From the NCBI RefSeq assembly GCF_034931005.1, contig NZ_JAYGIN010000004.1, forward strand, positions 1 to 64,000: a stretch of DNA of 64,000 nt. The letters run 5' to 3'. Position 1 is the stretch's first letter, and the number at the start of each line of letters is the position of its first letter. The notes beneath the pieces were generated by a model. That model was not told where the DNA came from. It did not search any database and was given only the letters and a program-made list of their open reading frames with translations. Of the stretch, positions 17,037 through 26,559 are shown piece after piece. This DNA is from Arcicella sp034931005 (GTDB taxonomy: Bacteria; Bacteroidota; Bacteroidia; Cytophagales; Spirosomataceae). The translations under genes and the position numbers were made by a program.

Positions 17037-17792
17037 ATGTCAAAACTTGCCCTTATTACGGGAGCTTCTTCTGGAATTGGAAAAGCTACTGCTGAAGCTT
17101 TTGCTAATTTAGGAATTAACCTTATCCTTTGCGGAAGACGTTTAGACCGTCTTTACGAAATTCAAGAAGCCCTCTCTGAAAAAGTAAAAGTAAATATTTT
17201 AACATTCGATGTTCGGAAACGAGAAGAAGTCGAAAAAGCATTACATACATTACCTGAAGAATTGCAAGCTATTGATATTTTGGTAAACAATGCAGGAAAT
17301 GCTCATGGCCTAAATCCAATTCAAGATGGTAATCCTGATGATTGGGATGCCATGATAGATGGAAATGTGAAAGGACTTCTTTACGTTTCAAAAACCATAA
17401 TGCCGTGGATGATTGCTCGACAAAAAGGACATATTGTCAATATTAGTTCAATTGCAGGAAAAGTAACTTATCCAAATGGTAATGTTTATTGTGCATCAAA
17501 AGCGGCGGTAGAGGCAATTTCAGAAGGAATGCGTTTAGACTTAAACCCTCATGGAATTAAGGTAACCAATGTAGCTCCTGGAGCTGTTGAAACCGAATTC
17601 TCATTAGTTCGTTTTAAAGGTGACGACAAAAGAGCAGAAGCCGTTTATAAGGGGTTCATTCCATTAACACCTCAGGATGTAGCTGAAAGTATTACATTTG
17701 CCGTAACTCGTCCAGCACACGTTGTTGTTGCAGATATGACGTTATTTCCTGTTGCACAAGCATCAGCGACAGTCCTTCGTAGAGATTCTTAG
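17037..17792 (+). CDS. Short-chain dehydrogenase/reductase (YdfG-like)
   Basis: 251 residues, classical SDR. The cofactor motif is TGASSGIG (residues 7-14), followed by CGRRLDRL, where Arg residues indicate NADP preference, then NNAGNAHG, ISSIAGKV with the catalytic Ser, and YCASK with catalytic Tyr and Lys. The PGAVETEFSLVRFKGD stretch and tail resemble YdfG, an NADP-dependent 3-hydroxy acid (serine, 3-hydroxypropionate) dehydrogenase. The substrate is therefore likely a small 3-hydroxy acid, by similarity only. Cytosolic, monocistronic. Confidence 0.88.
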   Translation: MSKLALITGASSGIGKATAEAFANLGINLILCGRRLDRLYEIQEALSEKVKVNILTFDVRKREEVEKALHTLPEELQAIDILVNNAGNAHGLNPIQDGNPDDWDAMIDGNVKGLLYVSKTIMPWMIARQKGHIVNISSIAGKVTYPNGNVYCASKAAVEAISEGMRLDLNPHGIKVTNVAPGAVETEFSLVRFKGDDKRAEAVYKGFIPLTPQDVAESITFAVTRPAHVVVADMTLFPVAQASATVLRRDS

Positions 17793-17941
17793 ACTGTTTT
17801 TACAAAATTGATGTGGTGTCTGAATTATCAATTTATCTGTATGTACATCAATTTTCATTTTTCATCACTCAAAAAGGCTTATTCGTCAAATAATAGAGTA
17901 AAAATCCTTACTCTTAACAGTAAGTTAATGCTGAAAAAGTA

Positions 17942-17949
17942 TATATTTG
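17942..17949 (+). promoter_or_regulatory. -7 element of small RNA copy 4
   Basis: TATATTTG matches the TAnnTTTG consensus and lies seven bases before the conserved TTTTCATAG start of the small RNA. No good -33 TTTG is seen at the expected spacing. Confidence 0.35.
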
Positions 17950-17954
17950 TATCA

Positions 17955-18022
17955 ATTTTCATAGTTAAATAGGTTTAGAGGTTAAACAGATAAGGGCGGG
18001 GGTTTCTCCTGTCCTTATTTTA
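17955..18022 (+). ncRNA. Predicted small RNA, copy 4 (plus strand)
   Basis: The core TTTTCATAGTTAAATAGGTT then TAGAGGT is the same as in copies 1-3, here on the plus strand. It is followed by a hairpin (17990-18018, ATAAGGGCGGGGG/CTCCTGTCCTTAT) that needs several G-U pairs, which form only in plus-strand RNA, and then a T-rich tail. The stem has a different sequence from those of copies 1-3 but the same position and role. It sits between the SDR gene and the 3' end of the TonB receptor gene, running toward the latter. In the 330-bp gap 17793-18122 the only other structure is a short hairpin AGAGTAA/TTACTCT (17895-17914). Confidence 0.5.
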
Positions 18023-18122
18023 TTTTTAGTTATTTATGCAAAAAAACAAAAAAAGTTGCAGCAATAACGTCTCCATTATTACTGCAATTTTTTAAAATCT
18101 GTATTATCTATTTATTAATATT

Positions 18123-20555
18123 TTACCATTTAAACGCTACTGTCAAAGAAGCCATTCTTGGGGCAATTGGATTCACTGAATTATCATCGTGAACATTATA
18201 GCTCATCTCATTTAATAAGTTAGAAACTTTACCACGAACTGAGAATTTAGAGAAATTATATCCTGCACTTAAATCAATCTGTGTATAAGCATTCACTGGT
18301 ATTAATTTATATACATCGTTTGCAACTGTCAATCGAGTAGAACGTCCTGCCACTCTTTCTCCAAAATACATGGCTGTTAAACCAAGATTCAAGCCTTTCA
18401 ATTTTGTACCTGAGAAAGTATAATAAACACTTGCATTAGCTGTATGATTTGGATTATATCTCAATAAACTATTGATGATATAGATATTACTTTTTGTATA
18501 GCGAGTTTCATTGTAGCTATATCCTGCCATTAATGAAAAACCTAAAAATGGCTTACTTTTCAAATCAACCTCAATTCCTTTACTTGTTACTTCGCCTGCT
18601 AATTCTCTAATATTAGTGTTTGTATTTCCATTAGCTAAACTGGTTTGAGCTAAGTTACTATTCACAATTTGGTAAGCAGTAATGTTTGCAGAAAGTAAAC
18701 CATTCAATAATTCGTTTTTCATACCAACTTCATACTGATTGATAAATGATGGTGGCAAAGCATTTCCAGATACGTCAACGCCTGTATTCAATGTGAATGA
18801 GTTTGAATAACTACTGAATACTGACATTTTTTTGGTAGGCTGATAAACTAAGCCAAAACGTGGTGTAAATGCTCCATCAAAATACTTTGTAGATACTGTT
18901 TTGTTAGTTGATAATGTCAATACATTACTACCTGTTTCTTGATAACTGTATCTTACACCTGCCAAAAACTTAAATTTATCACTTAAACTAACTAAGTCTT
19001 GAACATAAGCTCCGAATCTATAAACTGGAGCAGTAGTAACGGTGCTGGCTGCCAAAGTAGGAATATCCGTACGAGCTACATACAAATTAGGTTGATAAAT
19101 ATTGATAGAGTCATATTTTACTAAGTTGGTATAAGCTGACGTTTTGGTATCATAGCTATCAAAATCTGTTCCTACTAATACGTTATGATTGATATTTCCA
19201 GTTTTAAATTGTCCTGTTAAATCAACTTGACCCATCAAATATTTTTCTTCAACTTGTGAACGTTGAATATTTCTTACCCATTTCCCAGAAGTGGCAATCG
19301 TTGTTGGACGAACATTGGCTAATAATTCACTGGCGTAATCTCTATAAGCACCCGTTGCAGTTACTTTCCAAGCATTATTTAATTGATGAGAGATAGTTAT
19401 GTTAGCAGATTTCTGTTTAATGTCATAATATGACCATTTCGTTCCAATAAAACGTTCACGAGGAAGGTCAGTAATGGTATAATTGATAGCTCCAATTCCA
19501 AAATCTGCCGTTCTACGGTCTTTCATATAATCACCTTCTAAGGTAATTTCTGTTTTATCGCTCAATTTGAATAATAATGAAGGGTTTACATAAACTCTTT
19601 CAGAATTGACATCTTCTCTGAAACTATTTCCTTTTTCGTAAGTTCCATTGATACGATAAGCCACTTTTTTACTTCCTAATACTGAACCATACACATCAAC
19701 TGATGGTTTATAAAAATCATAAGAACCTACTCTCATAGAAACAGAACCACCTGATTCAAATTTTGGCTTTTTAGTAACCAAGTTTAAAATACCTCCTGCT
19801 GCTACGTTTCCGAATAAAATAGCAGAACTTCCTTTCATAATTTCTACTTTCTCTATTGATGACATCTCAGGCATTGTACCATTAAAATATCTTGCACCAT
19901 TTTTAAAAGTATTAGAACTACTAAACGAGAATCCACGACCAGCGATTTCTTCTTGATAACCACCTGTATTACCCATAATATAAATACCGTTGGCATTCAT
20001 TAAGGCATCGCTCAAACGTAAAACTTGTTGACGTTCCAAAACAGTACGGTCAATTGTTGCTACGGCTTGAGGCAAATCCATTGGTTTAATAGCCACTTTA
20101 CCAATATTAACAGTTTTTTCATTGGCTGACTGTACACCAGAAACGGTCACTTCTGAAAGTTCATTGGTAGATTCAAGCAATTGGAAATCCGCAGTGATTA
20201 CATTATCTCCTACAATTTCAATAGATTTCTCTTGAGTCTTCATTCCTACAAACTTAATAACCAAGATATAATTACCCGATTTTAAGTTCTTTATTTGGTA
20301 TTCGCCATCTTCATTTGAAGTAGCACCAAATTTTGTATCTTTAAGGCTCACGTTTACAAATTGTAAACCTTCTCCATCTTTTGATGTAATTTTCCCTTTA
20401 ACTGTTCCACCTTGCTTGTTATCATCATTGATGGCAATAACAGCTTTCGATGGTTCTTCTTGAACAGTTGTTAAATTCTGAGCATTTGATATATTATTAA
20501 AACCAACTACCATCATCAACGACAGCAAACAGACATTTTTGTCAAACTTCTTCAT
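18123..20555 (-). CDS. TonB-dependent siderophore-type outer membrane receptor
   Basis: 810 residues. Signal peptide (1-25), then a carboxypeptidase-regulatory-like domain (about 50-130, VKGKITSKDGEGLQFVNVSLKDTKFGATSNEDGEY), which is typical of Bacteroidota receptors, then the plug (about 155-270: PQAVATIDRTVLERQQ, RGFSFSSSNTFKNG, VEIMKGSSAILFGNVAAGGILNLVTKKP) and a 22-strand barrel ending with VAFKW. The plug motifs are those of ferrichrome/hydroxamate-type receptors (TIGR01783). It would import ferric siderophores driven by TonB. I saw no convincing Fur box. The promoter is at 20590-20621; the predicted small RNA copy 4 points at its 3' end. Confidence 0.88.
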   Translation of the reverse strand: MKKFDKNVCLLSLMMVVGFNNISNAQNLTTVQEEPSKAVIAINDDNKQGGTVKGKITSKDGEGLQFVNVSLKDTKFGATSNEDGEYQIKNLKSGNYILVIKFVGMKTQEKSIEIVGDNVITADFQLLESTNELSEVTVSGVQSANEKTVNIGKVAIKPMDLPQAVATIDRTVLERQQVLRLSDALMNANGIYIMGNTGGYQEEIAGRGFSFSSSNTFKNGARYFNGTMPEMSSIEKVEIMKGSSAILFGNVAAGGILNLVTKKPKFESGGSVSMRVGSYDFYKPSVDVYGSVLGSKKVAYRINGTYEKGNSFREDVNSERVYVNPSLLFKLSDKTEITLEGDYMKDRRTADFGIGAINYTITDLPRERFIGTKWSYYDIKQKSANITISHQLNNAWKVTATGAYRDYASELLANVRPTTIATSGKWVRNIQRSQVEEKYLMGQVDLTGQFKTGNINHNVLVGTDFDSYDTKTSAYTNLVKYDSINIYQPNLYVARTDIPTLAASTVTTAPVYRFGAYVQDLVSLSDKFKFLAGVRYSYQETGSNVLTLSTNKTVSTKYFDGAFTPRFGLVYQPTKKMSVFSSYSNSFTLNTGVDVSGNALPPSFINQYEVGMKNELLNGLLSANITAYQIVNSNLAQTSLANGNTNTNIRELAGEVTSKGIEVDLKSKPFLGFSLMAGYSYNETRYTKSNIYIINSLLRYNPNHTANASVYYTFSGTKLKGLNLGLTAMYFGERVAGRSTRLTVANDVYKLIPVNAYTQIDLSAGYNFSKFSVRGKVSNLLNEMSYNVHDDNSVNPIAPRMASLTVAFKW

Positions 20556-20589
20556 TCTATATTTATTTGGATTATTTCTAAATAATACA

Positions 20590-20621
20590 CAAAACTATAC
20601 CCTATTTAGAATCTATACAAA
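20590..20621 (-). promoter_or_regulatory. Predicted promoter of the TonB receptor
   Basis: On the minus strand TTTG (20618-20621) and TAGTTTTG (20590-20597) are separated by 20 bases, a full match to the Bacteroidota consensus. It overlaps an imperfect AT-rich dyad (TATTT...AAATA), a possible regulator site. Confidence 0.55.
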
Positions 20622-20711
20622 TAAATACGATGATTTATTTAGAATGGATTTAAACAAATATCAAATAATGATACTTTTTATCGAAAAAAGTCAAATTTAA
20701 ACCTATACATC

Positions 20712-20751
20712 AAAAAAAATCCCCAACAAACGATGTGTCTATTGGGGATTT
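20712..20751 (-). terminator. Terminator of metG
   Basis: ATCCCCAA (20719-20726) pairs with TTGGGGAT (20742-20749) across a 15-nt loop, with eight T in the minus-strand reading. It lies 26 bases beyond the metG stop. Confidence 0.75.
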
Positions 20752-20776
20752 CATTCAAAATATTGTATAAATATTT

Positions 20777-22804
20777 TTAAGCAACAATGGCACCATTCCA
20801 AACTTGTTTATCAGGTTGAATAAAGCTTAACGAACCATCTTTGTCTTCTGCCATTAAAACCATTCCTTCCGATACCATTCCCATCATTGGACGTGGAGCA
20901 AGGTTTGCTAAAAAGGTAACTTGCTTACCAACAATATTTTCTGCTTGAAAATGCTCGCCAATACCGCTCAAAATGGTTCTTTCTTTCAAGCCATCATTAA
21001 TCGTCAATTTCAGTAATTTCTTACTTTTCGCTACTTTTTCGGCAGCCACAATTGTTCCAATACGAATATCCATTTTAGAGAAATCGTCATACTGAATTTC
21101 TTCTTTAATGGCTGTAACTTCTTTTCCTGCTAAAAGATTTTGGCGTTTGGCATCTTCTAATTTTTGAACTTGTGCAGCTACTACGCTATTGTCAATTTGG
21201 GTAAATAAATGTCCCAAATTCTTGATTGGCTGACCTTCGGCTAATAATTTACCATTACCAGCATTTGACCAATTCACGTTTGAAAGCCCAAACATTTCTT
21301 TCAATTTCTGAGCAGTAAATGGCATAAATGGCTCACAAAGAATAGCTAAATTTGCCGAAATTTGTAAAGCTATATTCAAAATTGTACCTTTTCTGAGTGG
21401 GTCGGCAACTTTCCAAGGTTCAGTTTCTGCCAAATATTTATTCCCCAAACGTGCCACTTCCATCATCAAAGTAAGAGCTTCACGGAATTTATAATGCTCA
21501 ATTGCCTCCGCAATTTGTTGAGGATATGCGGCTAATTCATTGAGTACATTAGTGTCAATTTCTTCCAAAGCACCCAAAACAGGCACTTTACTTTCAAAAC
21601 CTTTTTCGGTAAGAACAACCGCACGATTAACGAAATTTCCGAAAATATTTACTAATTCTGAATTGTTACGAGTCTGGAAATCAGCCCAAGTAAAATCCGA
21701 ATCTTTCGTTTCTGGAGCAGAAGCTGCCAGAACGTAACGCAAAATATCTTGTTTCCCTTCAAACTCACGGAGATATTCATGCAACCAAACCGCCCAATTT
21801 CGTGAAGTTGAAATTTTATCGCCTTCCAAATTCATAAATTCATTGGCAGGAACGTTGTCCGCAACGATAAATCTACCATCTGCCATACACATCGCAGGGA
21901 AAATCAAACAGTGAAAAACGATGTTATCTTTTCCGATGAAATTAACCAAACGAGATTCTGGATCTTTCCAATACAATTCCCATTGGTCGGTCAATTCTTT
22001 GGTCATTGAGATATACCCAATCGGTGCGTCAAACCAAACATACATTACTTTTCCTTCGGTATCGGGCAGTGGCACTTTAATGCCCCAATCCAAATCACGA
22101 GTCATAGCACGAGGTTTCAAGCCATCATTTAACCAAGATTTTACTTGTCCTAATACATTTGGCTTCCATTCTGGATGACTTTCAATGTATTTTTCGAGCA
22201 TTGGTTGCATAGCGTCCAAAGGCAAATACCAGTTTTTGGTAGCCTTCATAATCGGTGGTTCGCCACTCAAAGCAGAACGTGGATTGATTAGTTCAGTTGG
22301 TGAAAGGGTTGAACCACAACGTTCACACTGGTCACCGTAAGCACTTTCGTTTCCGCATTTCGGACAAGTACCAATGATATAACGGTCAGCCAAGAAAGTC
22401 TTTGCTTTTTCGTCATAATATTGTTCAGTAGTTTCTTCAGAAAATTGACCTTTCTCGTAAATTCTCTTGAAAATATCTTGCGACATTTCGTGGTGAACTT
22501 GATTAGAAGTTCTTGAGTAAATATCAAATGAAATCCCAAATTCTTCAAATGAATCTTTGATAATTCCGTAATATTTATCGACTACTTCTTGAGGAGTTAC
22601 ACCTTCTTTTTTAGCTTTAATGGTAATTGGCACACCATGTTCGTCAGTTCCAGAAATGAATTTAACGTCTTGACCAGTGGCACGCAAATAACGCACGTAT
22701 ATGTCGGCAGGAAGATAACAACCCGCAATGTGTCCGATATGAATAGGCCCGTTGGCATAAATTAAAGCTGCCGTTACGGTGGTTCTTTTGAATGATTTTG
22801 TCAT
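20777..22804 (-). CDS. metG: Methionyl-tRNA synthetase
   Basis: 675 residues, the long form. The class I HIGH motif is at residues 22-25 (GPIHIGHIAGCY). A zinc knuckle of four Cys is seen at about 147-164 (CPKCGNESAYGDQCERCG). The KMSKS loop appears as GDKISTSRNW, an accepted MetRS variant. The anticodon domain follows, and the C-terminal 110 residues form an OB-fold tRNA-binding domain (FSKMDIRIGTIVAAEKV...GKQVTFLANLAPRPMMG). It charges tRNA-Met. It follows a DUF3109 gene with 22 bp between them, so the two probably share a transcript. Confidence 0.97.
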   Translation of the reverse strand: MTKSFKRTTVTAALIYANGPIHIGHIAGCYLPADIYVRYLRATGQDVKFISGTDEHGVPITIKAKKEGVTPQEVVDKYYGIIKDSFEEFGISFDIYSRTSNQVHHEMSQDIFKRIYEKGQFSEETTEQYYDEKAKTFLADRYIIGTCPKCGNESAYGDQCERCGSTLSPTELINPRSALSGEPPIMKATKNWYLPLDAMQPMLEKYIESHPEWKPNVLGQVKSWLNDGLKPRAMTRDLDWGIKVPLPDTEGKVMYVWFDAPIGYISMTKELTDQWELYWKDPESRLVNFIGKDNIVFHCLIFPAMCMADGRFIVADNVPANEFMNLEGDKISTSRNWAVWLHEYLREFEGKQDILRYVLAASAPETKDSDFTWADFQTRNNSELVNIFGNFVNRAVVLTEKGFESKVPVLGALEEIDTNVLNELAAYPQQIAEAIEHYKFREALTLMMEVARLGNKYLAETEPWKVADPLRKGTILNIALQISANLAILCEPFMPFTAQKLKEMFGLSNVNWSNAGNGKLLAEGQPIKNLGHLFTQIDNSVVAAQVQKLEDAKRQNLLAGKEVTAIKEEIQYDDFSKMDIRIGTIVAAEKVAKSKKLLKLTINDGLKERTILSGIGEHFQAENIVGKQVTFLANLAPRPMMGMVSEGMVLMAEDKDGSLSFIQPDKQVWNGAIVA

Positions 22805-22826
22805 AATTTAATATTTGTTTGAGGTT

Positions 22827-23399
22827 TTACTCCTCCTCTCTATCTTTAATTTCTTGTAATAATTCTTGATACCAAGCTTCTCCATATTTTCTAATAAGTG
22901 GCTCTTTTAGAAATTTATAAACTTCTACGCCCAAATTTTCTCCATGTGTACAAGCGTCTGAACAGATATGCCAGCGGTCATAATTTAGGGCTTCGTAATG
23001 TTCATATTTTGTAATTCTGATAGGATAAAGATGGCACGAAATTGGTTTTTTCCATGATATTTTCCCGTCAAGATAAGCTTGTTCGATACCACATTTCAAG
23101 ATATTTCTTTCGTCATAAATGGCATAGGCACATTCACGTCCTTCAATCACGGGTGTTGAATAGTCTCCTTCCCAATCTTTTACGTAAACTCCTTCTTTTT
23201 CAATGGCTTGTATGCCAATTTCTGAGAGATACGGCTTTACAGTTTCATAAATTTGCTCCATGATGGGCAATTCATCATCATTGAGAGGAGCTCCTAAATC
23301 ACCTTCAACACAACAAGCACCTTTACATTTGAGGAGGTCACAAACGAAAAATTTTTCAGCTATATCATCACTAATGACGGTATTTTCTATCAGTATCAT
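22827..23399 (-). CDS. DUF3109 family protein, cysteine-cluster
   Basis: 190 residues. It matches DUF3109, small proteins with conserved cysteines that may bind an Fe-S cluster or zinc: CDLLKCKGACCVEGD at residues 20-34, ECAYAIYD, CGIEQAY, ISCHLYPIRI and WHICSDAC. The pattern of eight or more Cys resembles the YkgJ-like cluster. Function is unknown. It lies directly upstream of metG. The gene seems to be common across Bacteroidota, which hints at a housekeeping role. Confidence 0.85.
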   Translation of the reverse strand: MILIENTVISDDIAEKFFVCDLLKCKGACCVEGDLGAPLNDDELPIMEQIYETVKPYLSEIGIQAIEKEGVYVKDWEGDYSTPVIEGRECAYAIYDERNILKCGIEQAYLDGKISWKKPISCHLYPIRITKYEHYEALNYDRWHICSDACTHGENLGVEVYKFLKEPLIRKYGEAWYQELLQEIKDREEE

Positions 23400-23733
23400 T
23401 TTAAAATGTTTATGTAGTAAGCAATAAATTAAAGTCTTTTTGAGTCTATATATTACTTCACTAATTTCATTATCTCAAGCTTATCACCTGACTATTGCAA
23501 TAAATAATCTCACAAAATTACGCTAAATCTGGTACTTTTAAACGACTTGGCATTTTTATTGACTAAGTTTTAAAAGTTACGGTTCGGGCAAAGTTTTTAC
23601 GAATGAATATTTTGCTTTTTTTTATTTATTTTTGTATTAACCTATCTAATAAACCGCCAATGATTTAGATAAAGATGCTATTTTATTTTTATTGAAAATA
23701 GAATAACTATCACCCATAAAATATTCCTTATTT
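23400..23733. other. Divergent intergenic region, no gene
   Basis: 334 bp between the divergent DUF3109-metG transcript and the LysM transglycosylase gene. A TATTTTTG -7-like element lies at 23627-23634 on the plus strand, about 100 bp before the start codon, but without a well-placed -33 element. Nothing else is recognised. Confidence 0.4.
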
Positions 23734-26160
23734 ATGAAAAAGCGTCTTTCGCTGTTAATATTGGCTTTTCTTCCTTGTGTCTGGACAATGGCACAAGACC
23801 TTCCACGCAGCCTTTTTGTGGGTTCTGTCAATGTGAAGATTGAGTCAGATGCAAAAGCTATCATTGAACGAGAAATCGATAATCTAAATACTAATCAAAA
23901 ATATTTAAGTTCATTAGTCGCAAAAATGAACTTATACTTTCCCATTATTGAAAAAATATTGGCAGAAGAAGGCGTTCCCGACGAATTCAAATATTTATGT
24001 GTTCAAGAAAGTGCTTTTAATCCAGAAGCCATTTCTACCTCAAATGCTATTGGTTATTGGCAATTTAAGCGTGAAACCGCTCAAGAAGTGGGTATGCGAG
24101 TTGATGGTGTTATAGACGAACGTAAACACATTGCAGCAGCTACCAAAGGTGCGGCGGTGTATCTTTCAAGAAATAATTTAATTCTGAAAAACTGGGTTTC
24201 TACGTTACTTTCTTATCGTTTAGGACTTGGAGCTGTACGTAGAATGAGTGCTATTGACTGGGCTTATAAAAATGAAGTCTCCGTCAATGCTTCTACTGAT
24301 TGGTATGTACTTCGTTTTTTGGCACATCGTCATTTCTTGGAAAAACAGTATAAACAATCTAAAAATCAGGTTTCAAGCAATTATATTTTTGAATATACCA
24401 ATAGTAGAGGGAAAAATTTGACGGATATTGCTCAAGAATTGGATGTACCCTTGTCGGATGTTATCGTCAATAATACTTGGTTAAAATCAACAACCGTTCC
24501 AGACGATAAAGATTATATTGTTTATCTTCCAGTAAATAGTCAGCAATTTTTAGATTTAAAGATAAAAAATGACCAGCAAAAATTCTCTGAAGACCAAGTT
24601 GCCGTTAATAAAGATTTAGGCTTTCCTGTATTGGTTAAATTAACGAATTCACCTGTAAAAGATGAACCTATTTTTTACGAAATAAATGGCAAAAAAGGTA
24701 TTTTAGCTCGTCAGGGAGATACGCCAGAAAGTCTTGCCGAACGTGCAGGAATTAACTTAAAACGTTTCTTGAAATTCAATGACCTTGATGATAATGATAG
24801 AATTATTCCGAATGAAGTATATTATTTGAAAAGAAAAGACCGTCGTGCAGTGGTGGCGTATCATACCGTAGAAGGTTATGAAACGCTGTGGAAAATATCT
24901 CAAATGTATGGTGTGCAATTGGAGGATTTAATGGCAAAAAACCGTATTACCCAAATTCAAAGACTACAAAAAGGGCGTTTATTATGGTTAATAGAGACTC
25001 GTCCAGAAGGGCAAAGTGTTGAGTACGTACAAACACCAGAGGAAAAATCAGTTACCATTATTAATGAAAAACCAGTCGTTAGTGAACCCAAAAAACAACC
25101 AACTACACAACCTGTAACTAAAAAGCCTACTGTTTCGCAAAATAATCAGTCAGACGTTACTATTATAGAAACAAAAAATGAACCCAACATTTCTGTTGTG
25201 GCTACTCCTTCAAAACCTGTTAACCCAACAACAGTTACCCCCAAACCAATTGATAATACAAATACACAGGTAAACAATACTACTGTGACCACCAAACCGT
25301 CGTCTCCAAGTATTTCTACGCCTCCTCCTGTAGTTTATAATCCAACATCAACGGTTGGAAAATCTAATAAAATTATCAAAAGCCATATCGTTGAGCCAAA
25401 ACAAACCTTCTTTAGTATTTCCAGGCTTTACAATATGTCGGTAGATGAATTGTATAGTTTAAATGATATGTATTCTGGTAGTGCCTTGAGAATTGGGCAA
25501 GCTATAAAAGTATTTCAGCCAAGTTCTACTCCCATTACAGGAGCAACCAGAACTGAAACTAAAACAACTACTACTTATACCTATCCTACTGACAATAAAC
25601 CGATTGCTACAACAGAAAATACAACAACGACTATTGTGCGTGAAGTGGTAACTTCTCCTGCTGAAAACATTGAAGTAGCGTCAAACCATCCAAGTCCAAC
25701 AGTGGCAACTCCGCCAGTAAATAATATCCCAACAACCGTTAATTCGCCAGTTCCTACTGCGGTTAATAAACCATTTGCTCCTGCAACCAACACAAAACCA
25801 AATTATAAAATTATCCATACCATTCAGGCAGGAGAAACGATTTATCGTGTTTCAAAAATTTATGGCGTGAGTGTAGAAAGTATCAAAAATTGGAATACAT
25901 TATCTGATAATACCGTAGAAATTGGACAAGAATTAAAGATTTTGGGTGGCAATGTAAAACCCAATTATACTGGAGAATTAACTTCCACAACGGCTGATAC
26001 GAATCAGAATAATAATTATAAATACCATATTTTAAAGGCAGGAGAAACCGTTTTTAGAGTTTCTCAGATATATGGTGTTACGGTTGATGAAGTTGTGAAA
26101 TGGAACAATATCAAGAATTTTTCAGTAAGTGTAGGTCAGAAAATTGTGATTAAGAAATAA
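23734..26160 (+). CDS. LysM-repeat lytic transglycosylase (MltD-like)
   Basis: 808 residues. Signal peptide 1-21; SLT domain about 70-220 with the catalytic Glu in CVQESAFNPEAIS and the GYWQFKRETAQEVGM and DERKHIAAATKGAAVYL motifs; then LysM repeats at about 373-420, 550-593, 688-735 and 767-808 (e.g. HTIQAGETIYRVSKIYGVS), plus a degenerate one near 325. Thr/Pro/Lys-rich linkers separate them. It would cut the glycan strand of peptidoglycan, forming anhydromuramic ends, and is anchored to the wall by the LysM units. A paralogue lies convergently downstream (26560-28296). Confidence 0.9.
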   Translation: MKKRLSLLILAFLPCVWTMAQDLPRSLFVGSVNVKIESDAKAIIEREIDNLNTNQKYLSSLVAKMNLYFPIIEKILAEEGVPDEFKYLCVQESAFNPEAISTSNAIGYWQFKRETAQEVGMRVDGVIDERKHIAAATKGAAVYLSRNNLILKNWVSTLLSYRLGLGAVRRMSAIDWAYKNEVSVNASTDWYVLRFLAHRHFLEKQYKQSKNQVSSNYIFEYTNSRGKNLTDIAQELDVPLSDVIVNNTWLKSTTVPDDKDYIVYLPVNSQQFLDLKIKNDQQKFSEDQVAVNKDLGFPVLVKLTNSPVKDEPIFYEINGKKGILARQGDTPESLAERAGINLKRFLKFNDLDDNDRIIPNEVYYLKRKDRRAVVAYHTVEGYETLWKISQMYGVQLEDLMAKNRITQIQRLQKGRLLWLIETRPEGQSVEYVQTPEEKSVTIINEKPVVSEPKKQPTTQPVTKKPTVSQNNQSDVTIIETKNEPNISVVATPSKPVNPTTVTPKPIDNTNTQVNNTTVTTKPSSPSISTPPPVVYNPTSTVGKSNKIIKSHIVEPKQTFFSISRLYNMSVDELYSLNDMYSGSALRIGQAIKVFQPSSTPITGATRTETKTTTTYTYPTDNKPIATTENTTTTIVREVVTSPAENIEVASNHPSPTVATPPVNNIPTTVNSPVPTAVNKPFAPATNTKPNYKIIHTIQAGETIYRVSKIYGVSVESIKNWNTLSDNTVEIGQELKILGGNVKPNYTGELTSTTADTNQNNNYKYHILKAGETVFRVSQIYGVTVDEVVKWNNIKNFSVSVGQKIVIKK

Positions 26161-26238
26161 GTGCTGTTCAGCTATAATTTGTACGGCATCTAATTTTCAA
26201 ATTCTAAGTAATAAGACAAAATAAAACACGATTGTAAA

Positions 26239-26405
26239 CGGAATCTACTATTTGTCGCAAGACAAAATTAGACCACAGATAAAACAGATTAATCCCCATA
26301 ACTCCGTTATGAGGATTTTAATTTTTCTGTATAAATCTGTTCAATCAGTACAATCAGTACAATTAGTAGTCTAATTTTATTCTTCGTCAAAGGGTAGATA
26401 GCCCG
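26239..26405. repeat. Degenerate copy of a palindromic intergenic element
   Basis: The left end CGGAATCTACTATTTGTCGC continues into GACAAAATTAGACCACAGAT. The right end, read in reverse complement, is CGGGCTATCTACCCTTTGACG continuing into AATAAAATTAGAC. Both ends match the 24-bp termini of the element at 55731-55890 with several changes. The middle holds ACAGATT/CAATCAGTAC-type short repeats. It fills most of the 399-bp gap between two convergent transglycosylase genes. Confidence 0.65.
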
Positions 26406-26497
26406 AGCATAAACGCCACAAGTAATTGTCAATCAAGCTCATAACTCTTAAATCGTTTCTGTAATTACCTGAATTGAAATTTAAACAGGTTCAATAT

Positions 26498-26533
26498 AAA
26501 AAAGCCTCTCGAAAATATCTTCGAGAGGCTTTC
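26498..26533 (-). terminator. Terminator of the second LysM transglycosylase
   Basis: GCCTCTCGAA (26504-26513) pairs with TTCGAGAGGC (26520-26529), with six T following in the minus-strand reading. Confidence 0.8.
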
Positions 26534-26559
26534 TATTTAACTCCGTAATGTAAATCTTA

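Noticed and set aside
17955..18041. 27-codon frame on the minus strand starting at the ATG inside small RNA copy 4
   Set aside because: It is short, has no match, and lies opposite the predicted RNA.
20556..20711. Fur box upstream of the TonB receptor
   Set aside because: Only AT-rich imperfect dyads are present; none is close enough to a Fur consensus.
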